In this document: in pieces, positions 1 through 7,992 of the stretch
Position numbering within the stretch: the first letter of the stretch is position 1
Layout of the letters: each line of letters starts with the position of its first letter
Source of the DNA: Lachnospiraceae bacterium JLR.KK008
Lineage (GTDB): Bacteria > Bacillota > Clostridia > Lachnospirales > Lachnospiraceae
NCBI GenBank assembly: GCA_037015955.1
Contig: CP143548.1
Location: 2,846,001 to 2,910,000, forward strand
DNA length: 64,000 nt
Direction of reading: 5' to 3'
The notes under the pieces: model-generated
What the model saw: only the letters and a program-made list of their open reading frames with translations
What the model was told of the DNA's origin: nothing
Database searches by the model: none
Translations under genes and position numbers: made by a program

Positions 1-627
1 CTGTGTAAACCCCGGCCGCTCTACATTCGTGCTGTCGCACATCAATGCGAGCACTCCCTTTTTCCCGATCTCCGCAAATCTCTGCAGATCAATGGCGTCT
101 CCATATACCGGTGTGTAATCTACTTTAAAATCACCAGTGTGAATAACGGTTCCTGCCGGGGAATAAATTGCCAGAGCCGCTGCATCCACAATACTGTGAT
201 TTGTTTTAATATACTCGATCCGCAGCTGTCCCAAATTGATGGACTGCCCGAATTTCACAACTTTGCGTTTTGTTCCTTTCACAAGATTGTGCTCTTTCAG
301 CTTATTTTCGATGATCCCCATCGTCAGCTTTGTGGCATAGATGGGAACATTCAGCTCTTTCAGCACATACGGGAGGGCGCCGATATGATCTTCATGCCCA
401 TGCGTGATCATAAAGCCCTTCACCTTATCCTGATTCTCTTTCAGATATGTGATGTCCGGAATCACAAGGTCGATTCCGAGCATATCGTCATCAGGGAAAG
501 ACAAACCGCAGTCTACCACAACAATACTGTCTTCATATTCGAAAGCAGTAATGTTCATACCGATCTGTTCCAGACCTCCAAGTGGGATCACTTTCAGTCT
601 GGAACCACTATTCACATTTTTTTTCAA
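1..627 (-). CDS. rnj: Ribonuclease J, 3' part missing (runs off the left edge)
   Basis: RNase J is a metallo-beta-lactamase/beta-CASP exo- and endoribonuclease that matures and degrades RNA in the cytoplasm. The first 209 codons are present. The zinc-binding signature HGHEDH is visible near residue 77, followed by the conserved GDFKVDYTP and CDSTN blocks. The likely start is TTG at 625-627 (Met-Lys-Lys-Asn-Val), because GGAGG lies 8 bases upstream; no ATG gives a comparable site. The beta-CASP and C-terminal domains lie outside the window. It sits 155 bases after the DUF1292 gene on the same strand, so it may be co-transcribed with it. The family call is firm; RNase J1 versus J2 cannot be decided from this part. 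Confidence 0.93.
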   Translation of the reverse strand, partial: MKKNVNSGSRLKVIPLGGLEQIGMNITAFEYEDSIVVVDCGLSFPDDDMLGIDLVIPDITYLKENQDKVKGFMITHGHEDHIGALPYVLKELNVPIYATKLTMGIIENKLKEHNLVKGTKRKVVKFGQSINLGQLRIEYIKTNHSIVDAAALAIYSPAGTVIHTGDFKVDYTPVYGDAIDLQRFAEIGKKGVLALMCDSTNVERPGFTQ

Positions 628-782
628 TCAATTTACCTCCACAATTTTTCCAACATCATGCAGAGTCTGATTCCGAATGACAATGCGCAGATGCGCCACC
701 AGAATTGATGCCTGTAAAAGCGACCGGTCTGCCTGACTTCCCCGGCTGTAAGCAGACGCAGCTTTCACCTCATCTCATCTGT

Positions 783-1052
783 TCATTCAAAATCTCCTTC
801 TGTCAACTCCACATCTTCCAACATACGCTCGAACACTTCCGCCACAGCGGAAAGTTCTGTCTCTTCCGTAACTATCTCATATATACTTTCCTGGTCTTCC
901 GGTACGGACACATCGCTCAGAATGAGTGCATCTCCGTCTCCTTCTTCTGTATCTGTAACTAATATATATGTTTTACCGGCTATCGTGGTCTGTTCCAGTA
1001 CATAAAATGCTACCGGCGCCTCTCCTTCCGGACGAAAAACGATTTTTTCCAA
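783..1052 (-). CDS. DUF1292 (YrzB-type) small acidic protein
   Basis: An 89-residue, strongly acidic protein of the DUF1292 family. The core has the typical small beta-rich layout: a short N-terminal strand, a segment reading YILVTDTEEGDGDALIL, then a Glu-rich helix near the C-terminus. Its cellular role is unknown. The evidence for a real gene is family resemblance and position: it follows ruvX by 11 bases and completes the ireB-ruvX-DUF1292 order conserved in many Firmicutes. The product may be soluble and cytoplasmic, as no signal peptide or membrane segment is seen. Confidence 0.88.
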   Translation of the reverse strand: MEKIVFRPEGEAPVAFYVLEQTTIAGKTYILVTDTEEGDGDALILSDVSVPEDQESIYEIVTEETELSAVAEVFERMLEDVELTEGDFE

Positions 1053-1063
1053 ATGACTTCTCC

Positions 1064-1510
1064 CTACTGTTTATCTGTATCCGCACATTTACAACGGTCT
1101 AAATATCCCTGTAAAATAAATACGGCCGCGATCTCATCCACATATTCTTTTCTGCGCTCTCTGCGGATACCCGCCTCGATCATTGCCTGATTGGCGGCCA
1201 CCGTCGTCAGACGCTCGTCCCACATAATGACAGGCAGACCAGTCCTTCTCTCCAGCCTGTCCTTAAAAGCGAGCGATTTTTCCGCCCGTTCTCCTATCGT
1301 ATCGTTCATATTTTTTGGAAAGCCAAGTATGATCGTGTCGACTTCATACGCCACAATCAGCTCTTCAATTCTCGCTAAAGTCCGGCGCAGCTTATCTTCC
1401 CGCTGACGCCGGACAATCTCTATCCCCTGAGCCGTAATCTGCAGAGGATCGCTGACAGCGACCCCTACCGTCTTAGCCCCGTAGTCCAATCCCATGATTC
1501 TCATCTGCAT
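1064..1510 (-). CDS. ruvX: RuvX/YqgF-type RNase H-fold nuclease (pre-16S rRNA processing)
   Basis: A 148-residue RNase H-fold protein. The N-terminal [15 protein letters not shown] block carries the first catalytic Asp; WDERLTT and the C-terminal [16 protein letters not shown] supply the other acidic residues expected of YqgF/RuvX. The family is linked to 16S rRNA 5'-end maturation and was earlier proposed as a Holliday-junction resolvase. The ATG directly follows the ireB stop codon (1511-1513), so translation is probably coupled. A second in-frame ATG two codons later is also possible. It lies in the ireB-ruvX-DUF1292 operon. Confidence 0.92.
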   Translation of the reverse strand: MQMRIMGLDYGAKTVGVAVSDPLQITAQGIEIVRRQREDKLRRTLARIEELIVAYEVDTIILGFPKNMNDTIGERAEKSLAFKDRLERRTGLPVIMWDERLTTVAANQAMIEAGIRRERRKEYVDEIAAVFILQGYLDRCKCADTDKQ

Positions 1511-1774
1511 TTACTTCCAATGATTCGCGTTGATATATTCTTTCAGCATCTCTTCCACCAGCTCGTCCCGTTCCACTTTCATAATCAGGCTTCTGGCATT
1601 TTTATGACTGGTAATATAGGTAGGATCCCCTGACATGATGTACCCTACGATCTGATTGACAGGATTATACCCCTTTTCAGTCAACGCTTCGTATACTGTC
1701 GATAATACGATCTTAACCCCGTTCTCCGGTTCGATTTCCACATTAAAAAATTGCGTATTTCCTAAATCCTGCAT
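1511..1774 (-). CDS. ireB: IreB family regulatory phosphoprotein
   Basis: IreB is a small substrate of the Ser/Thr kinase IreK in enterococci and a widespread DUF965 protein. The chosen start gives 87 residues, beginning [10 protein letters not shown], the usual length of the family. GAGGAAG lies 8 bases before this ATG; the longer frame upstream (to 1846) has no good ribosome site and adds an atypical Lys/Arg-rich extension. Conserved features include the Thr-Gln-Phe-Phe N-terminus, [20 protein letters not shown] and a helical C-terminus. First gene of an operon with ruvX and DUF1292. Whether it is phosphorylated here is unknown. Confidence 0.93.
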   Translation of the reverse strand: MQDLGNTQFFNVEIEPENGVKIVLSTVYEALTEKGYNPVNQIVGYIMSGDPTYITSHKNARSLIMKVERDELVEEMLKEYINANHWK

Positions 1775-1866
1775 TCCTGTCACTTCCTCTTTCTTCCTGT
1801 CGCATCCTCGTTTGCTATCTGTTTTCCTGCCGTTATCGACTGGCAAACTATCTCATTATATGGGAT

Positions 1867-1895
1867 AGTATACTCTATTCATCTGAAAAATTCAA
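1867..1895 (-). promoter_or_regulatory. Probable sigma-A promoter for ireB-ruvX-DUF1292
   Basis: On the minus strand TTGAAT (1890-1895) is followed after exactly 17 bases by TATACT (1867-1872). The start site would fall near 1860, giving a leader of about 85 bases before ireB. Inferred from sequence only. Confidence 0.55.
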
Positions 1896-1898
1896 GAA

Positions 1899-3269
1899 TC
1901 ACTGTGCCAGAACTGTATTTCCGTCTAAAAATCCGCAGAGCTGTTTGCGCACAAGCCGGTTTGACAAATCGTCCTCTGTCTCAAATGCCGTCCTGAGATA
2001 CTCCCCGGTATGCCCTACCATATAGTTTCTGCCGTCTATCGTTATGGATTCCTCAAACAGGATCTCCATTTCTTTTCCCAAAAACCGTTCTCTGTATGTA
2101 TGCGACTGCCGCTGTGCCAGATCCAGCAGCACATCGCTGCGCTGTGCTTTGATCGTGTCCGAAACCTGATCTGTCATCTGCGCAGCCCGCGTACCCTGTC
2201 GCTTCGAATATTTAAACACATGCATCTCATAAAAGCCAATCTTCTCCAGAAAAGCCTTCGTCTCCAGAAATTCTTCTTCCGTCTCGCCCGGAAATCCTAC
2301 GATCACATCGGTTGTGATCGCCGGATCTTTATATACCTCCCGCAATACCTGCACTTTATCATAGTATTCACTGGCCAGATAATGCCTATTCATTCTTTTT
2401 AACGTAGCGTCACACCCGCTCTGCAAAGAGAGATGAAAATGAGGACATACTTTCGGAAAGGCTTTCAGTCCTTCTGCAAATCCCCGTGTTATGATCCGCG
2501 GCTCCAGCGAGCCGAGCCTGATCCGGCGCAGTCCCCCGATCTCATGCAGTCTCCCGATCAGATGAAGAAGAGCTTCCTCTCTGTAAACCCGGTCCGCACT
2601 ATCATTGCTGACCGCCTGTCTGCTCATGAAATCCATCCCATAAGAGCTGATATGAATTCCTGTGATCACAATCTCCTGATAGCCCGCTTCCGCCAGCCCC
2701 TTCGCCTCACATACAATATCTTCCTCACTGCGGCTTCTTACTCTTCCTCTCGCAAAGGGAATGATACAATAAGAACAGAACTGATTACATCCATCCTGTA
2801 TTTTCAGATAAGCCCGCGTATGCTCCGCCGTGTGTTCCAGCTTCATTTCCTCATACGGAACCGGTTTCCGTAAATCGGAAATCGTCGTCTCATGCAGCGT
2901 CTTATCCGGCCTGCCTTCCCTGTGCTGGCGCAAATATTCTTCAAGAATCGGGATCAGTTCTTTCTTCTTATTATTGCCGATCGCCAGGTCAATACAATCG
3001 TCCTTTTCTATCGTCTCTTTCCCGGTCTGCACATAGCATCCGACGGCAATCACTATCGCCTGCGGGTTTTGCTTTTTAGCCCGGTGAAGCATCTGACGGC
3101 TCTTTCTGTCCGCAATATTTGTCACTGTGCATGTATTGATCAGATAAATATCCGCCCGCGAATCGAAGGGGACGATCTCATATCCCTTCTCACATAACAT
3201 CTGCCTCATCACATCCATTTCATAGGCATTTACTTTACATCCGAGATTGTGCAGCGCTACTTTTATCAT
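1899..3269 (-). CDS. mtaB: MtaB, tRNA ct6A37/t6A37 C2-methylthiotransferase
   Basis: A 456-residue radical-SAM methylthiotransferase that converts t6A37 to ms2t6A37 in ANN-decoding tRNAs. The N-terminal UPF0004 domain starts VALHNLGCKVNAYE and supplies three cysteines for one 4Fe-4S cluster (also NTCTVTN and AVGCY). The radical-SAM motif is CNQFCSYC near residue 147, and the C-terminal part is a TRAM-like domain. The start at 3267-3269 has AAAGGGAAG just upstream; the longer frame to 3344 adds a low-complexity stretch and was not used. MtaB rather than MiaB is favoured by the GCKVNAYE opening. Divergent from the HPr-like gene. Confidence 0.93.
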   Translation of the reverse strand: MIKVALHNLGCKVNAYEMDVMRQMLCEKGYEIVPFDSRADIYLINTCTVTNIADRKSRQMLHRAKKQNPQAIVIAVGCYVQTGKETIEKDDCIDLAIGNNKKKELIPILEEYLRQHREGRPDKTLHETTISDLRKPVPYEEMKLEHTAEHTRAYLKIQDGCNQFCSYCIIPFARGRVRSRSEEDIVCEAKGLAEAGYQEIVITGIHISSYGMDFMSRQAVSNDSADRVYREEALLHLIGRLHEIGGLRRIRLGSLEPRIITRGFAEGLKAFPKVCPHFHLSLQSGCDATLKRMNRHYLASEYYDKVQVLREVYKDPAITTDVIVGFPGETEEEFLETKAFLEKIGFYEMHVFKYSKRQGTRAAQMTDQVSDTIKAQRSDVLLDLAQRQSHTYRERFLGKEMEILFEESITIDGRNYMVGHTGEYLRTAFETEDDLSNRLVRKQLCGFLDGNTVLAQ

Positions 3270-3304
3270 AACTTCCCTTTCTGTTTTTTGTATGCTTTTA
3301 TTAT

Positions 3305-3333
3305 TGACTTTTCCGTTGTTTACCATTAGTATA
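3305..3333 (+). promoter_or_regulatory. Possible promoter for the HPr-like gene
   Basis: TTGACT (3305-3310) and TAGTAT (3328-3333) are separated by 17 bases. The -10 box is a weak match, so confidence is moderate. The leader would be about 30 bases and ends in AAAGGAGG before the ATG at 3371. Confidence 0.42.
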
Positions 3334-3370
3334 AAAGTAACCACAGATTGCTCAAAAGGAGGTTATCCCA

Positions 3371-3601
3371 ATGAAAACAGTACAGATTTCTTTAAATTCC
3401 ATTGATAAGGTAAAGTCTTTCGTCAACGACATCACACGATTTGACTATGACTTTGATCTGGTATCCGGCCGCTATGTCATTGATGCAAAATCTATCATGG
3501 GTATTTTCAGTCTCGATCTTTCCAAACCAATCGATCTGAACATTCACGCAGAAGACGATGTGGAAGAAGTATTGGACGTATTAAAGCCTTATATCATTTA
3601 A
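3371..3601 (+). CDS. HPr-like (Crh-like) protein lacking the phosphocarrier histidine
   Basis: A 76-residue HPr-fold protein. The region matching Ser46 of HPr is kept (AKSIMGIFSLDL), but the active-site His15 block (normally G-I/L-H-A-R-P) is absent: the matching stretch reads SIDKVKSFVNDI. It therefore cannot accept phosphate from enzyme I by the normal route. In Bacillus, Crh has the same pattern (no His15, Ser46 kept) and acts as a CcpA co-repressor; a regulatory role is inferred here. AAAGGAGG stands before the ATG. It is a single-gene unit ending at the hairpin 3642-3676. A paralogue of the same kind lies at 43627-43860. Confidence 0.82.
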   Translation: MKTVQISLNSIDKVKSFVNDITRFDYDFDLVSGRYVIDAKSIMGIFSLDLSKPIDLNIHAEDDVEEVLDVLKPYII

Positions 3602-3641
3602 TTCATAACATACATATATATTTCCTGACTGACAGGATAAA

Positions 3642-3676
3642 CGGTGTATCACAGTGGCTCGATACACCGCTTTTTT
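3642..3676 (+). terminator. Rho-independent terminator of the HPr-like gene
   Basis: Perfect 9-bp stem CGGTGTATC/GATACACCG with a 10-base loop, followed by C and six T on the plus strand. It lies 41 bases after the stop codon. Confidence 0.9.
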
Positions 3677-3702
3677 ATTGTAAAAGTTCCTGCGCGCCTT
3701 CT

Positions 3703-4401
3703 TTATTCTTCCAGCATTTTACGGTACTCATCGACGATGGCCACACCCTGACTGGTACCAATACGGTCCGCGCCCGCCTCTATCATCGCGAGCGCCTGCT
3801 GCGCTGTGCGTATCCCTCCAGCCGCCTTGATTCTGATAGCGTCGCCCACACACTTTTTCATCAGACGCACATCCTCCACCGTGGCACCACCTGTCCCAAA
3901 CCCGGTGGACGTCTTGATAAAGTCCGGCTTTACCCGCAGTGCGATCTCGCACAGATGGCACTTCTCCTCGTCCGTCAGATAGCAGTTTTCAAAAATAACT
4001 TTGCAAGGGATATCCTTCTCATGGCAGGCTTCGGTAATGCGCCGCATCTCTTCTTCCACATAGTCCCAGTTTCCACTCCTGACCGCCGAGACGTTGACAA
4101 CATAATCGACTTCCCCGGCGCCTTTGTCAATAATATCACGGGTCTCAAATACCTTTGTCTCTATCGTACACTGTCCGAGCGGAAAACTGACCGCAGCATC
4201 GCAGAGCACACCAGTACCCTCCAGCAATTTCCTGCAGAGCACCACCGGGGCATTGTTGATGGCCACGGTCTTGAAATGATATTCCGCAGCCTTCCTGCAA
4301 TGAGCGCGCAGATCATCCTCTGTCGCTTCAGGCTTCAGCAGCGTCTGATCGATCATGTTTGCCAGCTCTTCCGCCGTAAGTTTCTCTGTTCTATTCTCCA
4401 T
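3703..4401 (-). CDS. deoC: Deoxyribose-phosphate aldolase
   Basis: DeoC cleaves 2-deoxyribose 5-phosphate to glyceraldehyde 3-phosphate and acetaldehyde through a lysine Schiff base. The 232-residue frame matches the family length. The Schiff-base Lys is in DFIKTSTGFGTGG near residue 162, a second conserved Lys is in IRIKAAGGIRT, and IDQTLLKPEATE is the usual N-terminal block. It follows the double-HAD gene by 48 bases at the end of the PTS/SIS locus. Its presence there may mean that the locus ends in an aldolase step, or that the gene was simply carried along; the sequence does not decide this. Confidence 0.95.
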   Translation of the reverse strand: MENRTEKLTAEELANMIDQTLLKPEATEDDLRAHCRKAAEYHFKTVAINNAPVVLCRKLLEGTGVLCDAAVSFPLGQCTIETKVFETRDIIDKGAGEVDYVVNVSAVRSGNWDYVEEEMRRITEACHEKDIPCKVIFENCYLTDEEKCHLCEIALRVKPDFIKTSTGFGTGGATVEDVRLMKKCVGDAIRIKAAGGIRTAQQALAMIEAGADRIGTSQGVAIVDEYRKMLEE

Positions 4402-4449
4402 TTTTTACCCTTTCCATTTCTACTTCCCTGTCTGTATCGCTTCTGTAAT

Positions 4450-5886
4450 CTATAACAGCCCGAAATACGCAAGCGCATTGTATATGCCATCCTGTTCAAT
4501 GTCGTCCGTCACATAATCGGCTGTCGCCTTTACCTCCTCGATGGCATTGCCCATGGCAACGCCAATCCCTGCCAGTTCCAGCATCGAAATGTCATTTTCT
4601 CCGTCCCCGAACGCCATGACTTCATCGGCAGTAATCCCCATCGCCGTATAGATGGCACGGATTCCCTGTTCCTTGCCTGCCTCCCCGGCGATCAGATCCA
4701 CGACTTCCTCACCCCAGCGGGTAATCCGACAGCCTGGCAGCACCTCCAAAAGCTCCGCTTCCTCCTGCTGCGTAATAAAAGGAATCGCCTGATACACCTT
4801 CCGTTCTTCTATTTTTATACTGTCCAGGTCTTTCACCGGTGGCACTGCCGTACCGATCTTCTCCTGCTCTTTGCGCATTCGCTCGTCTATCAGATTGCAG
4901 TACATCTCATCTTTTTCCAGAAATACGCAGCTTCGGCCTTTTCTCTCCAGAAATTCTTTCAGTGCCTTCAGCTGTGCCCCCGGAATATGGTTTTCCCAGA
5001 TCACCTGTCCGCCCAGTTCACACAGTTGTCCGTTCATCCAGACCGCTCCGTCAAAGACGAGATCCGAGATAAGATTCTCCTGTTCCGTCTCCATTACATG
5101 CCGCCCGGTAGATAAGACGACCGAGATTCCCTGCGCTTTCAGACGCCGCAGCGCCGTCTTCGTGCTCTCCGGAATTGTGTGACTGCCTATGGCCGCCAAT
5201 GTCCCGTCTATATCAAAGAATACGGCTTTGATCTCCCTTGCGCCCCGGCGCACGAGCGCCGGAATCTCATCCAGAGAATCAATATGCAGTTGCGCCTTGC
5301 CCTGATCAAAGGGAAACCGGCTGTCGCGCAGCGCTGCCACGGTAGCTCCCGCCGCCGTACCCGCCTCAATTCCATAATCAGAGTCTTCGATCACCAGGCA
5401 TTCTTCCGGGGTACTTCCCAGCTGCTCCATCGTACAGAAATAGATCTCCGGATTGGGCTTGCTTTCGCGGAACTGATAACCGCTGACTACAACGTCAAAG
5501 TATTCCTTCAGTCCGCACTCGCGCAATACCTGCTCGATTGTCTCGCCGCTGCTGGAAGAGGCCAGCGCCAGCTTCAGCCCCATTTCTTTTAATGTCCTGA
5601 GCAGTTCCGGCACCTGAGAACGCATAATGTCAGGATAGTGCACCTTACAGTTGCCAAATATATCATTGATCTGCTTTAAAAAATCGGGATCGGACGCATC
5701 TCTGTGCGTGAGATTGGCGAGAAAGAGCTTATCTTCCGTACCATTCATTCCCGCCATCGGATAAAAGTCCTCCCGTTTTACCCATGGATAAAGCGGCAAG
5801 AGTCCCTGATAGATGCACTCCTGATAGACCGGCTCACTGTCGATCAATACTCCATCCATGTCAAAAATTACAGATCGAATTATCAT
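4450..5886 (-). CDS. Double HAD phosphatase: beta-PGM-type HAD fused to Cof-type HAD
   Basis: A 478-residue protein with two complete haloacid-dehalogenase domains. Residues 1 to about 215 are of the subfamily-I beta-phosphoglucomutase/phosphatase type: nucleophile motif FDMDGVLIDSEP, ASSSSGET, a Lys in SKPNPEIY and the acidic EDSDYGIEA. Residues from about 218 form a Cof/HAD-IIB domain: FFDIDGTLA, VLSTGRH, and the GDGENDISMLELAG metal-binding block. Each domain has its own two aspartates, so both could be active. Gap to the IIA gene is 17 bases, which places it in the PTS locus. Substrates are unknown; sugar phosphates are likely from the family and context. Confidence 0.87.
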   Translation of the reverse strand: MIIRSVIFDMDGVLIDSEPVYQECIYQGLLPLYPWVKREDFYPMAGMNGTEDKLFLANLTHRDASDPDFLKQINDIFGNCKVHYPDIMRSQVPELLRTLKEMGLKLALASSSSGETIEQVLRECGLKEYFDVVVSGYQFRESKPNPEIYFCTMEQLGSTPEECLVIEDSDYGIEAGTAAGATVAALRDSRFPFDQGKAQLHIDSLDEIPALVRRGAREIKAVFFDIDGTLAAIGSHTIPESTKTALRRLKAQGISVVLSTGRHVMETEQENLISDLVFDGAVWMNGQLCELGGQVIWENHIPGAQLKALKEFLERKGRSCVFLEKDEMYCNLIDERMRKEQEKIGTAVPPVKDLDSIKIEERKVYQAIPFITQQEEAELLEVLPGCRITRWGEEVVDLIAGEAGKEQGIRAIYTAMGITADEVMAFGDGENDISMLELAGIGVAMGNAIEEVKATADYVTDDIEQDGIYNALAYFGLL

Positions 5887-5903
5887 GTTACACTTCCTCC
5901 TGT

Positions 5904-6350
5904 TTAAATTCCGTCGCCGTCACCATCCTCATCTCCATTATCTTCGAGATCAAGCACAAATTTATTGATACCGTCACGACCGCTTGTCATCATCTCCTCT
6001 GCCAGAGCGTCCACATCCTCCGCTCCTTCTTCCATCACATTGCGCATCGCCAGATCAAGGAGAAGCGGCGCATTCGTTCCGGAAATGACACGTACCTTCG
6101 GGTTGGAAACACTGATCGTTACCGCACTGTTATAAGGGGTGCCTCCTGCCAGATCGCACAAAATAAGCGTACAGTCACAATCCGCATATTTGTCCACCGC
6201 CGCTTTGATCTGATCCTTCAGCTCTTCCAGCCCCAGCCCTTCCGTAAAATCAATGGCTGTCAGCTCTACGCCATCGCCGGCAATCATTTTCACATTTTTC
6301 TCCAGTCCGCTTGCAAACCCGCCATGTCCTGTTACAATAATACCGATCAT
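5904..6350 (-). CDS. PTS EIIA component, mannose/sorbose family
   Basis: A 148-residue EIIA-Man-type protein. The phosphorylated histidine is in IIVTGHGGFASG (His9), and CDLAGGTPYNSA matches the conserved mid-domain block. It would take phosphate from HPr and pass it to the IIB protein encoded at 10752. The C-terminal 12 residues are a run of Asp/Gly/Glu (DNGDEDGDGDGI), an acidic tail not usual for the family. The gene is 12 bases after the GntR regulator and is separated from the IIB, IIC and IID genes by the SIS and kinase genes. AGGAGG precedes the ATG. Confidence 0.9.
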   Translation of the reverse strand: MIGIIVTGHGGFASGLEKNVKMIAGDGVELTAIDFTEGLGLEELKDQIKAAVDKYADCDCTLILCDLAGGTPYNSAVTISVSNPKVRVISGTNAPLLLDLAMRNVMEEGAEDVDALAEEMMTSGRDGINKFVLDLEDNGDEDGDGDGI

Positions 6351-6362
6351 ATTCCTTTCCTC

Positions 6363-7112
6363 CTATCGATTGTATACATCAAATTCAAATTTATGTCCCT
6401 GTCCGTCGTAATACTCTTCACAATAATCCGCCGGTCTGTCATGCTGGTCAAACGCCAGATTTTCCACATACATGACCGGAGTGCCCTTCCACCGGTCCAG
6501 CAATGCCGCAATCTCCACACTTGCCGTCTGCGCCATCAGCGCCCGGCGTGTCCTGATGATCTGAATCTTATATTCCGTGTGCAGCACTTCATAGAGAGAG
6601 CGGCTGTTCAGATCATAATGATCCAGATCTTTCACGATCCGGTCCGGAATCCAGTTTCCCAGATAAACGTATGGCCTGTTGTTGACGCTCCGCAGCCGGC
6701 ACATATGCCAGCATATATCTCCGTCTTCCAGTTTCAGATTTTCATAAACCTTTGCGTCATACGTTATCGTCTCCAGTTTTAAAAGCCGCGTCATAGGTTC
6801 CAGCCCGTGTTTACGCATCTCTTCAGAAAAATCAAAGCTGGTATTCATAAGGCTGTCCCGCACATCCGGCAGTTTCACAAAGCTGCCTCTGCCACGGGAA
6901 CGGCTCACATACCCGCTCTCGATCAGTCGCGAATATGCCTGTCTTGCCACCGGTCTGGAGATGGAAAACGCATGGCAGATTTCTTCCTCCGTAGGCATCT
7001 TTGACCCCATCGGCAGTCTTCCGCTCACAATCGCATCCATCAGCCCCTGTCTCAACTGCTCATAGAGGGGAACCGGACTGGACTTATCAATCTGAATCTC
7101 TTTCAGATCCAT
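6363..7112 (-). CDS. GntR-family transcription regulator, UTRA/HutC type
   Basis: 249 residues: an N-terminal winged helix-turn-helix (PVPLYEQLRQGLMDAI, KMPTEEEICHAFSISRPVARQAY) and a C-terminal UTRA ligand domain ending in an EEYYDGQGHKFEF-type strand. UTRA regulators commonly sense phosphorylated sugars; FrlR in the E. coli fructoselysine locus belongs to this class. Position inside the PTS/kinase operon makes local control likely. A possible operator is the palindrome at 11290-11302 over the PTS promoter. The start has GGAGG 8 bases upstream. Confidence 0.9.
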   Translation of the reverse strand: MDLKEIQIDKSSPVPLYEQLRQGLMDAIVSGRLPMGSKMPTEEEICHAFSISRPVARQAYSRLIESGYVSRSRGRGSFVKLPDVRDSLMNTSFDFSEEMRKHGLEPMTRLLKLETITYDAKVYENLKLEDGDICWHMCRLRSVNNRPYVYLGNWIPDRIVKDLDHYDLNSRSLYEVLHTEYKIQIIRTRRALMAQTASVEIAALLDRWKGTPVMYVENLAFDQHDRPADYCEEYYDGQGHKFEFDVYNR

Positions 7113-7147
7113 TTACATTTCCTCCAAAATCTCATGTTCTAATACTT

Positions 7148-7990
7148 TTACTCATAGAGAAACGCTCCTTTTGTCATACAGTTTCTGGCAGCGGTCTCCG
7201 CCCCTGCCTTCAGCGCACACTGTAATGCGTCCGCCTCCATACGTCTGCCTTTTTTCCACCCTTTGTTCAAGAGCGCACATACAAAAGCTGCGAGAAAAGA
7301 GTCTCCTGCCCCCATTGTATCATTTGGAGTCACTTCGTCAACCGTTCCATGCAAAATAATGTCTCCGTCAGACAAAAGCTGCCCCTTTGCTCCCACAGTC
7401 GCCAGTACATGGACGACTCCTCTATCGTGTAATGGCCTGCACATCTGTGCAAACGCCTCATCCGTCATCTCGCTGCAGGAAAACATAGCCAGGTCCATCT
7501 GATGACAAATCTGATCATAATACTCTTCTGTCCTATACTTTTCCTTTTCCCCGAAATCAAACACGAACACCGGCGAAAGCTCTTCCACTGCGGCAAGCTG
7601 CTCCGGTATCTTGGCATTACAGCTCGTCACAATCGCATCTGCGCTCTCCAGATAAGCATATTCGTCTGCCGTCAGCCGGATTGGTCCCACCCATGTCTCG
7701 CCGGTCATCACTTCCACAAATGTCCGTTCTCCATCCAGCACATCATAGATGCAGACTTTGGTCGTCTTCCCGTCGAGCAGCCGGCACCGGCTGTAGTCGA
7801 CATCATGCCTGCCCATCGCCCGGCAGATCATTTTCGCCGCCTCATCCGTGCCAAGTGTACCCAGATAGTGGGCATCTGCACCCATATGCGCCGCATGCAC
7901 GGCCACATTTACTGCATTCCCACCCGGATACCGTTCTCCGGTATTGCGATAAAAATCTATGGAATTATCTCCAAGTGCAATCAATCTCAT
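7148..7990 (-). CDS. PfkB-family sugar kinase, FrlD-like (fructoselysine 6-kinase type)
   Basis: A 280-residue ribokinase-fold kinase. It opens LIALGDNSIDFYRNTGERYP, then GGNAVNVAVHAAHMGAD, which follows the pattern of E. coli FrlD; the PfkB signature NDTMGAGDSFLAAF near residue 223 carries the catalytic Asp. FrlD phosphorylates fructoselysine at O6. Here it sits beside a PTS that would already phosphorylate its cargo, so the kinase may act on a non-PTS substrate or a dephosphorylated intermediate. The ATG at 7988-7990 is preferred; a TTG two codons upstream would overlap the SIS stop codon. Confidence 0.83.
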   Translation of the reverse strand: MRLIALGDNSIDFYRNTGERYPGGNAVNVAVHAAHMGADAHYLGTLGTDEAAKMICRAMGRHDVDYSRCRLLDGKTTKVCIYDVLDGERTFVEVMTGETWVGPIRLTADEYAYLESADAIVTSCNAKIPEQLAAVEELSPVFVFDFGEKEKYRTEEYYDQICHQMDLAMFSCSEMTDEAFAQMCRPLHDRGVVHVLATVGAKGQLLSDGDIILHGTVDEVTPNDTMGAGDSFLAAFVCALLNKGWKKGRRMEADALQCALKAGAETAARNCMTKGAFLYE

Positions 7991-7992
7991 TG

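Noticed and set aside
628..782. A short frame MMLEKLWR before the RNase J start
   Set aside because: It is eight codons long and its end overlaps the ribosome site; without a clear ribosome site of its own it cannot be supported.
5784..6782. A 332-codon frame on the plus strand
   Set aside because: It lies opposite the HAD, IIA and GntR genes and has an abnormal residue make-up.
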